Notes: a model not told the origin generated them from the letters alone. Shown: positions 32,589 to 41,842, counted from the first letter of the stretch. The stretch is 64,000 bases of DNA from Bacillota bacterium (GCA_023415595.1 JAEZJW010000142.1:1-64000), one strand, 5' to 3'. Made by a program: numbers and translations.

Positions 32589-33315
32589 GAAACCAGACTC
32601 ATTAACAGACTTACAAATGCACTACTGTCCGGGCTGTACCCACGGTATCATTCACCGCCTGGTGGCTGAAGCATTGGATGATTTAGAGATAGAAGGCAGG
32701 ACAATCGGGGTGGCCTCGGTGGGCTGTTCCGTATTCGCCTACAATTACTTTAACTGTGATATGCAGCAAGCCTCCCATGGCAGAGCGCCGGCTGTTGCTA
32801 CCGGAATTAAAAGAGTTCTTCCGGAACAGGTAGTGTTCACGTATCAGGGAGACGGGGACCTCGCAGCGATCGGCACGGCAGAAATCGTTCATGCTGCAGC
32901 CAGAGGTGAGAATATTACAGTCATATTTGTGAATAATGCAATCTATGGTATGACGGGCGGCCAGATGGCACCGACTACCCTGGAGGGTCAGGTCACCCTG
33001 ACCACTCCCAGAGGAAGGCGTCATCAGGAAGGACTTCCGATCAGAATGTCAGAGATGCTGGCAACCCTGGATGGACCGAGGTATATCGAAAGGGTATCCG
33101 TTCATGATCCTAAGAATGTCAGAAAAGCAGGGAAAGCAATCAGGAAAGCATTTGAACTGCAGCTAAAAGGGGAAGGCTTTACCATGATCGAGGTGCTGTC
33201 TTCCTGCCCGACGAACTTTAAGCTGTCACCGATGGGTGCATTGAAATGGGTGGAGGAGAACATGACCTCCTACTATCCTCTCGGAGTCTTGAAGGATGGA
33301 GGGATACAGTCATGA
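32575..33315 (+). CDS. 2-oxoacid:ferredoxin oxidoreductase beta subunit (thiamine diphosphate)
   Basis: This 246-residue subunit binds the diphosphate of thiamine diphosphate through QGDGDLAAIGTAEIVHAA near residue 88 and FVNNAIYGMTGGQMAPTT near 118. The N-terminal CPGCTHG (near residue 17) is the usual cluster/cofactor-adjacent motif in this family. It overlaps the alpha subunit by 14 bases and the gamma subunit by four, so all four subunits are made as one translationally coupled unit. Confidence 0.92.
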   Translation: MPEFKKPDSLTDLQMHYCPGCTHGIIHRLVAEALDDLEIEGRTIGVASVGCSVFAYNYFNCDMQQASHGRAPAVATGIKRVLPEQVVFTYQGDGDLAAIGTAEIVHAAARGENITVIFVNNAIYGMTGGQMAPTTLEGQVTLTTPRGRRHQEGLPIRMSEMLATLDGPRYIERVSVHDPKNVRKAGKAIRKAFELQLKGEGFTMIEVLSSCPTNFKLSPMGALKWVEENMTSYYPLGVLKDGGIQS

Positions 33316-33860
33316 GGACGGACAATATTATTCTATCGGGCTTTGGCGGACAGGGCATCGTTGCTGCCGGCAAGACAATTGCCTATGCAGGGATGCTGGA
33401 TGGTAAGAAGGTGTCAATGTTCCCTTCCTATGGTCCTGAAATGAGGGGCGGTTTTGCAAACTGCCATGTCATCCTCTCTGAGACGGAGATTTCCTCTCCC
33501 CTGGTCTCTAAAGCGGATGTCGTGATAGCCATGAGCCTTCCGGCAGTCCAGAAATTTGAGTCCTGGGTAAAACCGGGGAAAACCTTAATCGTGGACAGCC
33601 ATCAGATCAAAAAGACCGATTATCGCAAAGATATCCGTGTAATAGAGATACCCGCTACTAAGATAGCAATGGATGCCGGTAATGTGAAATTTGCAAATGT
33701 GGTCATGATCGGTGCTATGATGGCGGTTCTATCGGTTCCCTCCTATGGGAGCATGGAAGCAGCGGTAAAAGACATGCTGCCAAAGGATAAGCAAGATCTT
33801 GTCCCCTTGGAGCTGCACGTTTTGGAGCTGGGAATGAACTATTTAAAACAGGAGATATAA
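33312..33860 (+). CDS. 2-oxoacid:ferredoxin oxidoreductase gamma subunit
   Basis: This 182-residue subunit matches the POR-gamma domain: ILSGFGGQGIVAAGKTIAYAG at the start (SGFGGQGIV being the conserved part) and MFPSYGPEMRGGFANCHVI near residue 38, with the coenzyme-A-contacting and dimer residues. The ATG at 33312 overlaps the stop of the beta gene (ATGA), which is more convincing than the longer frame from 33246. It completes the delta-alpha-beta-gamma set. Confidence 0.92.
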   Translation: MRTDNIILSGFGGQGIVAAGKTIAYAGMLDGKKVSMFPSYGPEMRGGFANCHVILSETEISSPLVSKADVVIAMSLPAVQKFESWVKPGKTLIVDSHQIKKTDYRKDIRVIEIPATKIAMDAGNVKFANVVMIGAMMAVLSVPSYGSMEAAVKDMLPKDKQDLVPLELHVLELGMNYLKQEI

Positions 33861-33863
33861 GAC

Positions 33864-34841
33864 ATGGAGAAAAAAGCTGGAATTATTGGTATTGGCAGTT
33901 ATGTACCAGATAGAATTGTAACGAATTTTGACCTGGAGAAGATGGTAGATACATCGGATAAATGGATTGTTGAGAGATCCGGAATTTCGGAGAGAAGAAT
34001 AGCCGAGGAGAATATGCCTACCTCGGAAATGGCGGTAAGGGCAGCTGAGCAGGCAATAGCAAATGCAGGGATTAAGCCGGAAGAGATTGGACTGATCATT
34101 GTAGCTACTGTGACGCCGGATCATTTCTTCCCTTCCACCGCATGTCTGGTCCAGAACAGGATAGGAGCGGTCAATGCCGCTGCTTATGATCTCTCTGCGG
34201 CCTGCGCCGGCTTTATCTATGCCTTATCGAATGCCTGGCAGTATATCAGAACCGGAATATATAAGTATGCCCTAATCATCGGTGCGGATGCACTTTCCAA
34301 GATTACGGACTGGGAGGATCGCAATACCTGTGTATTATTCGGTGACGGTGCCGGTGCTTTTCTTCTGGGAGAGGTAGAAGAGGGCGGAGTTCTCTCCTCC
34401 CATATGGGCTCCGATGGTTCGGGAGCGGAATTCCTTACCTGCCCGGCCGTTTATTTCAGTCCTGAGGAAGAGGAGAAGAGAAAAGGGCGAAAGCATACCA
34501 CCTGTATGAACGGACAGGAAGTATTTAAGTTTGCGGTTAAGATCATGCCTTATGCCTTTGAAAAAGCACTGGAGGGTGCAGGGATGAGTGCGGAACAGAT
34601 CGACTGGTTCATACCACATCAGGCAAACTTAAGAATCATCGAAGCAGCAGCGAAGAAGTTCAATATCTCCATGGACAAATTCATCGTAACTCTTCAGAAA
34701 TTCGGGAATACCTCCTCCTCCTCCATTCCGATCGCATTGGCAGAAGGAGTTAAGAACGGTCAGATTAAGAAGGGGGACACCCTGGCAATGGCTGCTTTCG
34801 GAGCAGGCCTGACCTGGGCCTCAGCGATAGTTCAATTGTAA
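33864..34841 (+). CDS. fabH: Beta-ketoacyl-ACP synthase III
   Basis: This 325-residue enzyme starts fatty-acid synthesis by joining an acyl-CoA to malonyl-ACP. The catalytic triad is present: Cys114 in LSAACAGFIYAL, His in FIPHQANLRI near residue 252 and Asn in KFGNTSSSS near 283. It also has the GDGAGAFLLG segment. Three bases separate it from the oxidoreductase gamma gene, so it belongs to that operon. In Gram-positives FabH commonly accepts isobutyryl-, isovaleryl- and 2-methylbutyryl-CoA, the products expected from the oxidoreductase, which points to branched-chain fatty-acid priming. The primer preference is inferred, not read from the sequence. Confidence 0.95.
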   Translation: MEKKAGIIGIGSYVPDRIVTNFDLEKMVDTSDKWIVERSGISERRIAEENMPTSEMAVRAAEQAIANAGIKPEEIGLIIVATVTPDHFFPSTACLVQNRIGAVNAAAYDLSAACAGFIYALSNAWQYIRTGIYKYALIIGADALSKITDWEDRNTCVLFGDGAGAFLLGEVEEGGVLSSHMGSDGSGAEFLTCPAVYFSPEEEEKRKGRKHTTCMNGQEVFKFAVKIMPYAFEKALEGAGMSAEQIDWFIPHQANLRIIEAAAKKFNISMDKFIVTLQKFGNTSSSSIPIALAEGVKNGQIKKGDTLAMAAFGAGLTWASAIVQL

Positions 34842-34862
34842 GACCCTATATCATGAATCAAC

Positions 34863-34893
34863 AAACCGCCCGTTTATGAACGGGCGGTTTTTA
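34863..34893 (+). terminator. Terminator of the oxidoreductase-fabH operon
   Basis: A perfect 12-bp stem (34863-34874 with 34879-34890), loop TATG, followed by a T-run. Confidence 0.95.
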
Positions 34894-35067
34894 TACATTA
34901 TGAAAGAATGAATGAACTTGAGGGATCAGTAAAAGCCAGAGGTAAGATATCTGTCAATAGGTTACTAAAAGTAAGTAATATGTGGTTGAATAAAGAAGAA
35001 TATGTAATATAATAAAATTAGTACTATTAGCCAGATAACAGCACTTTTTATTGAAAGAAGGTTCCAT

Positions 35068-35511
35068 ATGAGTATTACATATCGTATTGCAGGAACAGGC
35101 GATGCCGAAGAGCTAAAAAGATTGAATGATGAATTCAACGGTAAGGACTACAATACCCTTAAGGGAATACGGGAAGCATTGGCCAGAGAGGATGCTGAGA
35201 CGGTATTTGTAGCAGAGGCAGAGGACAGATTGCTGGGCTTCTGCTGTGGCCAATTGCTGAAGTCCATCTGCTATGACGTGTTCTATGTGGAGATTACTGA
35301 GATCTATGTGGAGGAAGCATATCAGAAGCAGGGTATCGGAAAGGGACTGTTGGGTTATGCTGAGGAGTGGAATAGAGAAAAAGGTATACATGATTTTCAG
35401 CTGTTCACCGGAGGCGAGAACCTGAATGCCCAGAAATTCTATAAAGGGCAGGGCTACCGCCGGTCAGACGAAATCATGTATCGTAAGAGGGATTCCTGGA
35501 GCAAAAAGTAA
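35068..35511 (+). CDS. GNAT family N-acetyltransferase
   Basis: This 147-residue protein has the GNAT fold: the strand pair LLGFCCGQLLKS and VEITEIYVEEAYQKQGIGKGLL, the latter holding the acetyl-CoA motif Q-x-x-G-I-G near residue 88, and the ending AQKFYKGQGYRR typical of motif B. It acetylates an amine or small molecule that cannot be named from sequence. GAAAGAAGG precedes the ATG. The response regulator starts 35 bases further, so it may be read together with the two-component system. Confidence 0.88.
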   Translation: MSITYRIAGTGDAEELKRLNDEFNGKDYNTLKGIREALAREDAETVFVAEAEDRLLGFCCGQLLKSICYDVFYVEITEIYVEEAYQKQGIGKGLLGYAEEWNREKGIHDFQLFTGGENLNAQKFYKGQGYRRSDEIMYRKRDSWSKK

Positions 35512-35546
35512 GTACAGATACGATAAATCTTTCGGAGGAAACATAG

Positions 35547-36224
35547 ATGGCAGAATACGACTGTTTAATTGTGGATGATGAGGTAGCATTATCACAGAGC
35601 ACCTGTGATTTCTTTAATATGTTTGGTGTTAAGACACATTGGGTCGCCGATGAGAAAGCCTGCTTTGACTTCTTTAAGAGCAACAGTGCCGATCTGATCC
35701 TACTGGATATCAACCTTGGTCAATCCTCCGGCTTTCAGATCTGTAAGCGCCTCAGGGAGACCATGAATCTTCCAATCCTGTTTATCAGTGCGAGGACCAG
35801 TGATGATGATGTACTGCTCGCCTTAAATATCGGAGGGGACGATTATATCCAGAAGCCCTATTCCTTAAACATCCTGATGACAAAGGTGAAAACGGTGCTT
35901 AAGAGGTATCGGGGAAGTTCAGACGATCACTCGATCCGCTTCGGGAAATATACCATAGATCTTAAACTGGAAAAGCTTACGGGCGAGGAGGGGGAAATTC
36001 AGCTTAAATCCATGGAATATAAGCTGCTGGCTTATCTGATCAGGAATAAGAATCGTATCGTAACTAAGGAGGAGCTGTTCCAGAAGGTATGGGGAGATGT
36101 GATTACCGGGGACGGCACACTGAATGTACATATCAGAAGACTGCGTGAGAAGATAGAGGATAATCCCAATGAGCCCCGCTATATTAAGACAATCTGGGGA
36201 ACCGGATATGTATTTGAGGAATAG
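35547..36224 (+). CDS. OmpR/PhoB-type response regulator
   Basis: This 225-residue regulator has a receiver domain (acidic pocket IVDDEV, phospho-acceptor Asp in LILLDINLG near residue 52, Thr/Ser ISARTSDDD and Lys in IQKPYS) and a winged-helix output domain (LTGEEGEIQLKSMEYKLLAYL, LNVHIRRLREK, IKTIWGTGYVF). It pairs with the kinase nine bases downstream and probably controls the ABC transporter genes after it, where tandem direct repeats lie (37503-37530). Confidence 0.95.
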   Translation: MAEYDCLIVDDEVALSQSTCDFFNMFGVKTHWVADEKACFDFFKSNSADLILLDINLGQSSGFQICKRLRETMNLPILFISARTSDDDVLLALNIGGDDYIQKPYSLNILMTKVKTVLKRYRGSSDDHSIRFGKYTIDLKLEKLTGEEGEIQLKSMEYKLLAYLIRNKNRIVTKEELFQKVWGDVITGDGTLNVHIRRLREKIEDNPNEPRYIKTIWGTGYVFEE

Positions 36225-36233
36225 GAGCAGAGA

Positions 36234-37499
36234 ATGAAGATTTGGAAGATCATCCTACTGATCGTGACTGCGTTTGTGATAGATGCCGGTCTGACCTACT
36301 CAGTATTTAAGAACAGGGAGCAGGAGAAGCTGGATGTGGCGGCTGCCAATGATATTGTTCAATCCGTTGCGAAGCAATGGGAAACCATAAGCGGGAGCCC
36401 GCTGCCGGGAAGACAGTACGGTATGGATTATGCGGTTCTTGATCAGAATAATAAATTCCTCAGAGCCACCCGGAGGGGACTAAATGAGAATATTCCTGCT
36501 GCAATCGCAAACCGGGATACGATGATAGATATTACCCGGGAAGATGAGCTGCTTGGCAAACTGATCTTATATAATGACACCGGCGAGCGGTGGCGGCAGT
36601 ACAGGGAGCACCTTCAGAGGAGGACATTCCTCCTTATGTTAGTGATTGCTGTCCTATGTACTCTGCATGTGCTCATGATTGACAGAACCATCCTAAGGCC
36701 CTTTCGTAAGCTAAGGAGCTTTGCCAAGAATGTATCCGAAGGAAGATTGGATCTGCCCATGGAGATGGACCGGGGAAACCGGTTCGGGGCATTTACGGAA
36801 AGCTTCGATATCATGAGGGAAGAACTGAAAAAAGCCAGAGAGAATGAGAAGCTTGCCAATCAGAGCAAGAAGGAGCTGGTAGCCTCCTTAAGCCATGATA
36901 TCAAGACTCCGGTTGCTTCGATCAAAGCGGTATCGGAGGTAATGTATGCGAGGGCGGAGGATGAGACGATACGAAGCCAGCTGAACATCATTAATGCCAA
37001 GGCGGATCAGATCAATACCCTGATCACCAATATGTTCAATGCTACCCTGGAGGAGCTTAATGAGCTGAAGGTTACGGTAACGGAGCAGTCCAGCCAGGTC
37101 CTTTATGATTTGATCCGGAATGCCGATTACAACCATAAGGTAACGATTTCTAAGATAGAAGAATGCCTGATTATCGCGGATGCACTCCGCCTGGCACAGG
37201 TAGTCGATAATATCATCAGTAACTCCTACAAATATGCCGATACCTCCATCCATGTTACCGGCAGGATCAGGGATGATTACCTGGAGCTTTCCTTTGTGGA
37301 TTTCGGCCCCGGAGTAGCTGCTGAGGAGCTGCCGCTGTTATATAATAAGTTCTTCCGGGCAGGTAACTCTGAGGGAAAGAGCGGCACCGGTCTGGGCTTA
37401 TTTATTTCAAAGTACCTGATAAACAAAATGTCAGGGGAAATCCTCTGCGAAAATACTGACGAAGGCTTTGCGGTGAAGGTAAGCCTGTTACTGGCATAA
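36234..37499 (+). CDS. Sensor histidine kinase
   Basis: This 421-residue kinase has an N-terminal membrane helix (IIIIVTAFVID-type segment), a roughly 105-residue outer domain, a second membrane helix (FLLMLVIAVLCTLHVLMI near residue 135), a HAMP segment, the phospho-acceptor His in SLSHDIKTPVASIK near residue 222, and a HATPase domain with DNIISNSYKYAD and GTGLGLFISKYL. The outer domain is a real extracellular sensor, unlike the intramembrane-sensing BceS type. It probably senses a peptide or envelope signal and drives the downstream ABC transporter. Confidence 0.93.
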   Translation: MKIWKIILLIVTAFVIDAGLTYSVFKNREQEKLDVAAANDIVQSVAKQWETISGSPLPGRQYGMDYAVLDQNNKFLRATRRGLNENIPAAIANRDTMIDITREDELLGKLILYNDTGERWRQYREHLQRRTFLLMLVIAVLCTLHVLMIDRTILRPFRKLRSFAKNVSEGRLDLPMEMDRGNRFGAFTESFDIMREELKKARENEKLANQSKKELVASLSHDIKTPVASIKAVSEVMYARAEDETIRSQLNIINAKADQINTLITNMFNATLEELNELKVTVTEQSSQVLYDLIRNADYNHKVTISKIEECLIIADALRLAQVVDNIISNSYKYADTSIHVTGRIRDDYLELSFVDFGPGVAAEELPLLYNKFFRAGNSEGKSGTGLGLFISKYLINKMSGEILCENTDEGFAVKVSLLLA

Positions 37500-37502
37500 A
37501 GA

Positions 37503-37530
37503 TTTAAGAGGATTTAAGAATCAGTTAAGG
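37503..37530 (+). promoter_or_regulatory. Tandem direct repeats, probable response-regulator binding sites
   Basis: TTTAAGA (37503), TTTAAGA (37513) and GTTAAGG (37524) repeat every 10-11 bases. A TATAAT at 37563-37568 lacks a good -35 box, and the repeats end about ten bases before the -35 position, the layout of an activator-dependent promoter. Confidence 0.7.
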
Positions 37531-37565
37531 ATTGGGTAAAGACCTGTTAATGAGTCAGCAACTAT

Positions 37566-37599
37566 AATAAGGCTGTAAGTTCAATACAGTCTTATTTTT
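37566..37599 (+). terminator. Terminator-like hairpin between kinase and ABC genes
   Basis: AATAAGGCTGTA (37566-37577) pairs with TACAGTCTTATT (37585-37596, one wobble), followed by TTTTTA. Transcription from the promoter at 37563 would start after most of the left arm, so the hairpin should stop read-through from the kinase gene but not the new transcript. Confidence 0.7.
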
Positions 37600-37614
37600 A
37601 TGAAAGGAAAAACT

Positions 37615-38373
37615 ATGGCAAATGTAATCTTATCAACAAATAAACTTTGTAAAACCTTCTCTAATGGGGGAGTACAGCAGAACGTGCTTAAGAATCTGGA
37701 TATCGAGATATATGAGGGGGATTTTACGGTAATCATGGGCTCTTCCGGTGCAGGGAAGTCAACCCTGATGTACGCACTGTCAGGTATGGATAAACCGACA
37801 TTGGGATCGATCCAGTTTCTGGGTGAGGAGATCTCAAAGCAGTCCGATGACAAGCTGGCAGTATTTCGCCGGGCAAATTGTGGTTTCGTTTTTCAACAGG
37901 TCTTTCTGCTCGATAACATGAGCATCCTGGATAATATCCTTGCCAGCGGCCTGCTCATCAGTAAGGACAGGAAAGAAATCACGGCCAGGGCGAAGGAGCT
38001 TCTGAAGCAGGTCGGTCTGGAGGAGATCACCTGGAACAAGTTTCCGACCCAGCTATCCGGAGGTGAGGTGCAGCGTGCCGCCATCGTGCGGGCACTGATC
38101 AATCAGCCCAAGGTAATCTTCGCCGATGAGCCTACAGGAGCACTGAATTCCGCAGCCGGTAAGGCCGTACTGGATGTTCTTACACAGGCGAATGATAATG
38201 GGCAGAGTATCATCATGGTTACCCACGATCTGAAATCCGCCAGAAGAGGAAACCGAATCCTATACATCCGTGACGGTGTGATTCATGGGGTATGCAACCT
38301 TGGAAAATATGTCAGCGGTGATAGAGAGCGACATGAGAAGCTGCAGGCGTTTCTGTCTGAGATGGGTTGGTAA
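37615..38373 (+). CDS. ABC transporter ATP-binding protein
   Basis: This 252-residue ATPase has Walker A GSSGAGKST near residue 38, Q-loop region FVFQQVFLL near 87, signature LSGGEVQRAAI near 143, Walker B VIFADEPTGAL near 164 and the H-loop MVTHDLKSA near 200. It belongs to the LolD/MacB family that works with FtsX-type permeases, here the 784-residue protein encoded next. The ATG at 37615 has AAAGGA upstream; the frame from 37600 starts in the ribosome site. It is probably induced by the adjacent two-component system. Confidence 0.94.
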   Translation: MANVILSTNKLCKTFSNGGVQQNVLKNLDIEIYEGDFTVIMGSSGAGKSTLMYALSGMDKPTLGSIQFLGEEISKQSDDKLAVFRRANCGFVFQQVFLLDNMSILDNILASGLLISKDRKEITARAKELLKQVGLEEITWNKFPTQLSGGEVQRAAIVRALINQPKVIFADEPTGALNSAAGKAVLDVLTQANDNGQSIIMVTHDLKSARRGNRILYIRDGVIHGVCNLGKYVSGDRERHEKLQAFLSEMGW

Positions 38374-38497
38374 AAAAGAATTTTAGAAAATCAAAAAATT
38401 CTTGGGAAGAACTGCGAAACTCGCACATTGGTGCTCGTTCCTTGTTCTTCCGGACTATGAAGATGCCGCATAGCGGCATCCCTGGGAAAGGATTATT

Positions 38498-40852
38498 ATG
38501 AATAAAATATTAATGTTAGCACGTGCGAATATCAGGAAGACGAAGGGGCACACTGTTTCACTGCTTCTGATGTTCTTCATCTCAGCGATGTTATTGAACA
38601 TAGGGATGCTGATTTTCAGCAATTTCGGAAGCTATCTGGATAGGATGGTGGAAGAACTTCATACCTCGGAGCTATATTACGTTATGCCCGAGTCCTATTA
38701 TAATGAGCGAATCGATGAGTATTTGAAAACGAATGATACGATTGAGGAAATGGAATCGGAGGAAGCTCTTTGGGGTTCGGCAAAGATGGAATTCAGGAGT
38801 GATGCTTCGAACGGACGTACCATCCTGATCTGCGACATGGAGCAGACCCGCAGCCTGTCCAGGTTTAAATTCATCGGAGAGCACCTGCCGGCTGAGGAGA
38901 TGTCAATCTATCTTCCCTATCTGTTCCAGCTGGACGGTGGATATGAGTTGAACGATACGATAGAAATGGGATTTAAGGATGCGACCTTTGAATTTACTGT
39001 AAAGGGCTTTATCGAGGATGTCCTGTTCAGCTCACCGGAAACCGGTCCGATGGGAGTCTATGTATCCCATGATACCTACGCTAGGATATCCGAAGAACTT
39101 GGCGATCGTTATACAGCGAAGCTGATCTTCGCAAATCAGACGGAAGTGAATAAAGAAGTCGAGTCCGGTATCAGAAACCTAATCGATAAGGATGCTATTC
39201 TCCAATCAACGGAGCTTACAGATACCTTATTCAGCTTGGATCTGCCGCTGATTAAGCTTTCCCGTGTTATGATGCCGAGTATGGTATCCATCATGATCGT
39301 TGCCTTTGCAGCCATTATCGTAATTGTATGCCTGATTGTAGTCAGATTCAGAATTAATAATAGCATTGAGGATGATATGACAAAGATCGGCTCTATGAAA
39401 GCAGTGGGATATACCAGCAGGCAGATTATCCTATCCGTTGCCGTTCAGTTTACGATGATCGCTTTGATTGGCAGCATCACCGGAATAGGGATCTCGTATC
39501 TGACCTTACCCTCTTTATCGGATGTATTCGCACAGCAGTCCGGGCTCAATTGGGAACAGGGCTTTGATGCGGGTATCAGCAGTATTGCCTTAATTCTGAT
39601 CTTAGTATTTATAGCTTCTGTGGCTTATCTGTCGGCCAGGAAGATTAAGAGGCTTCATCCGATCGTTGCGCTGAGGGGAGGTATCGTAACCCACAGCTTC
39701 CGTAAGAACCATATGCCCCTTCACAGATCAAGGGGAAGCCTTCCTGCGGTATTGGCTTTTAAGTCCATGCTGCAGAATAAGAAACAAAGTATCATGATCG
39801 CCTTTATTTTGATAGCGGTATCCTTTGCACAGACCTTTGCGGTCATCATGTTCTATAACACCACGGTTGATACAACCGCTTTCCTGGAAACGCCCGGTAT
39901 TGAGCTTTCCAATGTCCTGACAGTATTTAAGCAGGGGCAGGAACAGGAGAAGATCGTGGCCGAGATCAGGCAGATGGAGGAGGTACGGAAGGCTCAATAC
40001 ATTGACGAGGTTATGCTGAGTGTGGATGGTAACGAGATCATGTCCTTTGTGATGGAGGACTATTCCGAGAAGGAAACAGACACGGTCTATAAGGGAAGAT
40101 ACCCCATTCATTCTAACGAGGTTGCCTTAGCCGGTCATCTGGCAGAGATGTTAAGGATAGAAATCGGTGATGAGGTTACTTTAAGAAGCAGGGACACCGA
40201 GGCGGCCTATATCGTTACCGGATTGTCCCAAGGAGCCTATAAGGGCGGCATGAATTCCTCAATTACTTATGAAGGAATGCTAAAGCTGGACCCCGAATTC
40301 AGACAGCTGAATTTGAATATCTATCTGGATGAGGGAGTCATTGCCGGAGAATTCATAGAAAAGCTCAAGAGTATCTATGGAGAAGCAATCGTATTTACCA
40401 TGGATATGGACATCAATATGGAGCAGGGAGCCGGAGTGTATATCTCCATCGTTTCAAAAGTAGGAATTGTAATTCTTGCTGTAGCTCTGGCGGTTGTAAT
40501 GCTTGTACTGTATTTTGTCATTAACTCTTCCGTTGTACGAAGGAGGAGGGAGCTGGGAATACAGAAGGCGATCGGCTTCACGACCTTCCAGCTGATGAAC
40601 CAGCTGTCCATAGGGTTTCTCCTTCCGGTTATTCTTGGGGTAGGGATCGGCGGCTACATCGGCGCAACCCAGACGAACAACCTGATGAGCCTGGCACAGA
40701 GCAGCATGGGGATCATGCGGTCAAATTTCATCGTAACTCCGGTTTCGATTGCACTATTCGGTTTGGCTACCATTGTACTATCCTATCTCATCTCCCTGGT
40801 CATCACCTACCGGGTACGTAAGATATCTGCCTATGCGCTGGTAAGTGAGTAA
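38498..40852 (+). CDS. ABC transporter permease, FtsX/MacB family, large
   Basis: This 784-residue permease has two halves. The first membrane helix lies near residues 18-38, followed by a large outer domain (residues 45-255), three helices (MVSIMIVAFAAIIVIVCLIV near 260; LSVAVQFTMIALIGSITGIG near 310; IALILILVFIASVAYLSA near 365), then a second unit with one helix near 425, another outer domain and three C-terminal helices ending near 770. This is the double FtsX-domain plan used by lipoprotein- and peptide-related transporters. With the ATPase and two-component system it is likely an efflux or envelope-stress system. A hairpin GATGCCGC/GCGGCATC lies just ahead of its ribosome site. Confidence 0.9.
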   Translation: MNKILMLARANIRKTKGHTVSLLLMFFISAMLLNIGMLIFSNFGSYLDRMVEELHTSELYYVMPESYYNERIDEYLKTNDTIEEMESEEALWGSAKMEFRSDASNGRTILICDMEQTRSLSRFKFIGEHLPAEEMSIYLPYLFQLDGGYELNDTIEMGFKDATFEFTVKGFIEDVLFSSPETGPMGVYVSHDTYARISEELGDRYTAKLIFANQTEVNKEVESGIRNLIDKDAILQSTELTDTLFSLDLPLIKLSRVMMPSMVSIMIVAFAAIIVIVCLIVVRFRINNSIEDDMTKIGSMKAVGYTSRQIILSVAVQFTMIALIGSITGIGISYLTLPSLSDVFAQQSGLNWEQGFDAGISSIALILILVFIASVAYLSARKIKRLHPIVALRGGIVTHSFRKNHMPLHRSRGSLPAVLAFKSMLQNKKQSIMIAFILIAVSFAQTFAVIMFYNTTVDTTAFLETPGIELSNVLTVFKQGQEQEKIVAEIRQMEEVRKAQYIDEVMLSVDGNEIMSFVMEDYSEKETDTVYKGRYPIHSNEVALAGHLAEMLRIEIGDEVTLRSRDTEAAYIVTGLSQGAYKGGMNSSITYEGMLKLDPEFRQLNLNIYLDEGVIAGEFIEKLKSIYGEAIVFTMDMDINMEQGAGVYISIVSKVGIVILAVALAVVMLVLYFVINSSVVRRRRELGIQKAIGFTTFQLMNQLSIGFLLPVILGVGIGGYIGATQTNNLMSLAQSSMGIMRSNFIVTPVSIALFGLATIVLSYLISLVITYRVRKISAYALVSE

Positions 40853-40869
40853 AAAACTGTAATCTTAAA

Positions 40870-40898
40870 TTTACTTCATAGCAGCCATATGCTATAAT
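40870..40898 (+). promoter_or_regulatory. Probable promoter of the DUF368 gene
   Basis: TATAAT (40893-40898) with a weak -35, TTTACT (40870-40875), and a 17-base spacer. Confidence 0.5.
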
Positions 40899-40963
40899 CG
40901 ACTTTAATGAGCATGATGGAAAGGAGTCTGATACACCGTAATTATGGTGTATTACATAGGACG

Positions 40964-41821
40964 ATGAAGAGTAAATTAAGAAAGAATATTGAAATCATAT
41001 TGAAAGGGTATATCATTGGTTCGTCCATGAGTGTCCCGGGGGTAAGCGGCGGTACAATGGCGATCCTGCTGGGCATCTATGACAAACTGATCAGCTCAAT
41101 CAGTAATTTCCTTAAGGATATTAAGGGAAATACCATTTTCCTTTTTAAATTTTGCCTGGGCTCCGTACTCGGGATCGGATCCCTGGCATTTGTAATCAGC
41201 TGGCTGTTGGAAAGTTTTCCGGTACCGGTATCCTTCTTCTTCCTGGGAGCGGTGATCGGAGGTATTCCGGCTCTCTATAAGAAGACCAAGGAATCAAAGC
41301 TGACGGCAGTGTCCGGACTATACTTTCTGATCGGTTTGGTGTTGGTCATTTCCATCGGATTTATTCCCACAGGTAATATTGACATCAGTAACAGCAGCGG
41401 CTTCACCCAGTATCTGATGATACTGGTAACCGGTATTATCATAGCACTGGCTCTGATACTTCCCGGTATCAGTACCTCCCATATGCTGCTGGTCTTAGGT
41501 ATGTATGATTCTATGCTGGCTGCGATCAAGGGTTTTGATATCATGTATGTCGGAGTTCTCGGCGTCTCCACGGTAATCGGGATCTTTCTCATCACGAAGC
41601 CCATTGAATGGACGATGAACAAGTTTCCTCACCAGACCTATTGTCTGATCATCGGGTTTGTCCTTGGTTCTACGTCAGAGATCTTCAAGGATAAGATCAT
41701 TCCGGCAGTACCTGACGGAGCGGGTATTTCCTGGTGGGCAGTTACCGCTGTTATATCCATCGTGACCTTTGTTCTTGGCTATTTTTCGATTATGTCCTTA
41801 TCCAGATTTTCAAACGATTAA
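40964..41821 (+). CDS. DUF368 integral membrane protein (probable polyprenyl-phosphate carrier)
   Basis: This protein of about 285 residues has eight or so membrane helices and the DUF368 signature SMSVPGVSGGTMAILLGIYD near residue 20, repeated in weaker form as LALILPGISTSHMLLVLGMYD near 180 (an inverted-repeat-type fold). DUF368 proteins (PopT) were recently linked to undecaprenyl-phosphate flipping in Gram-positives, needed for cell-wall recycling; that role is taken from the family, not from this gene. The start is uncertain: the frame opens at 40907, but the predicted transcription start lies almost there and no ribosome site precedes it, while the ATG at 40964 follows AGGA. It stands alone. 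Confidence 0.85.
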   Translation: MKSKLRKNIEIILKGYIIGSSMSVPGVSGGTMAILLGIYDKLISSISNFLKDIKGNTIFLFKFCLGSVLGIGSLAFVISWLLESFPVPVSFFFLGAVIGGIPALYKKTKESKLTAVSGLYFLIGLVLVISIGFIPTGNIDISNSSGFTQYLMILVTGIIIALALILPGISTSHMLLVLGMYDSMLAAIKGFDIMYVGVLGVSTVIGIFLITKPIEWTMNKFPHQTYCLIIGFVLGSTSEIFKDKIIPAVPDGAGISWWAVTAVISIVTFVLGYFSIMSLSRFSND

Positions 41822-41842
41822 CAAAATAATATTTAGTACGAC

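Noticed and set aside
35547..40852. BceRS-BceAB bacitracin system
   Set aside because: The kinase has a large outer domain and the permease has the double-FtsX plan, unlike the short intramembrane-sensing BceS and ten-helix BceB.
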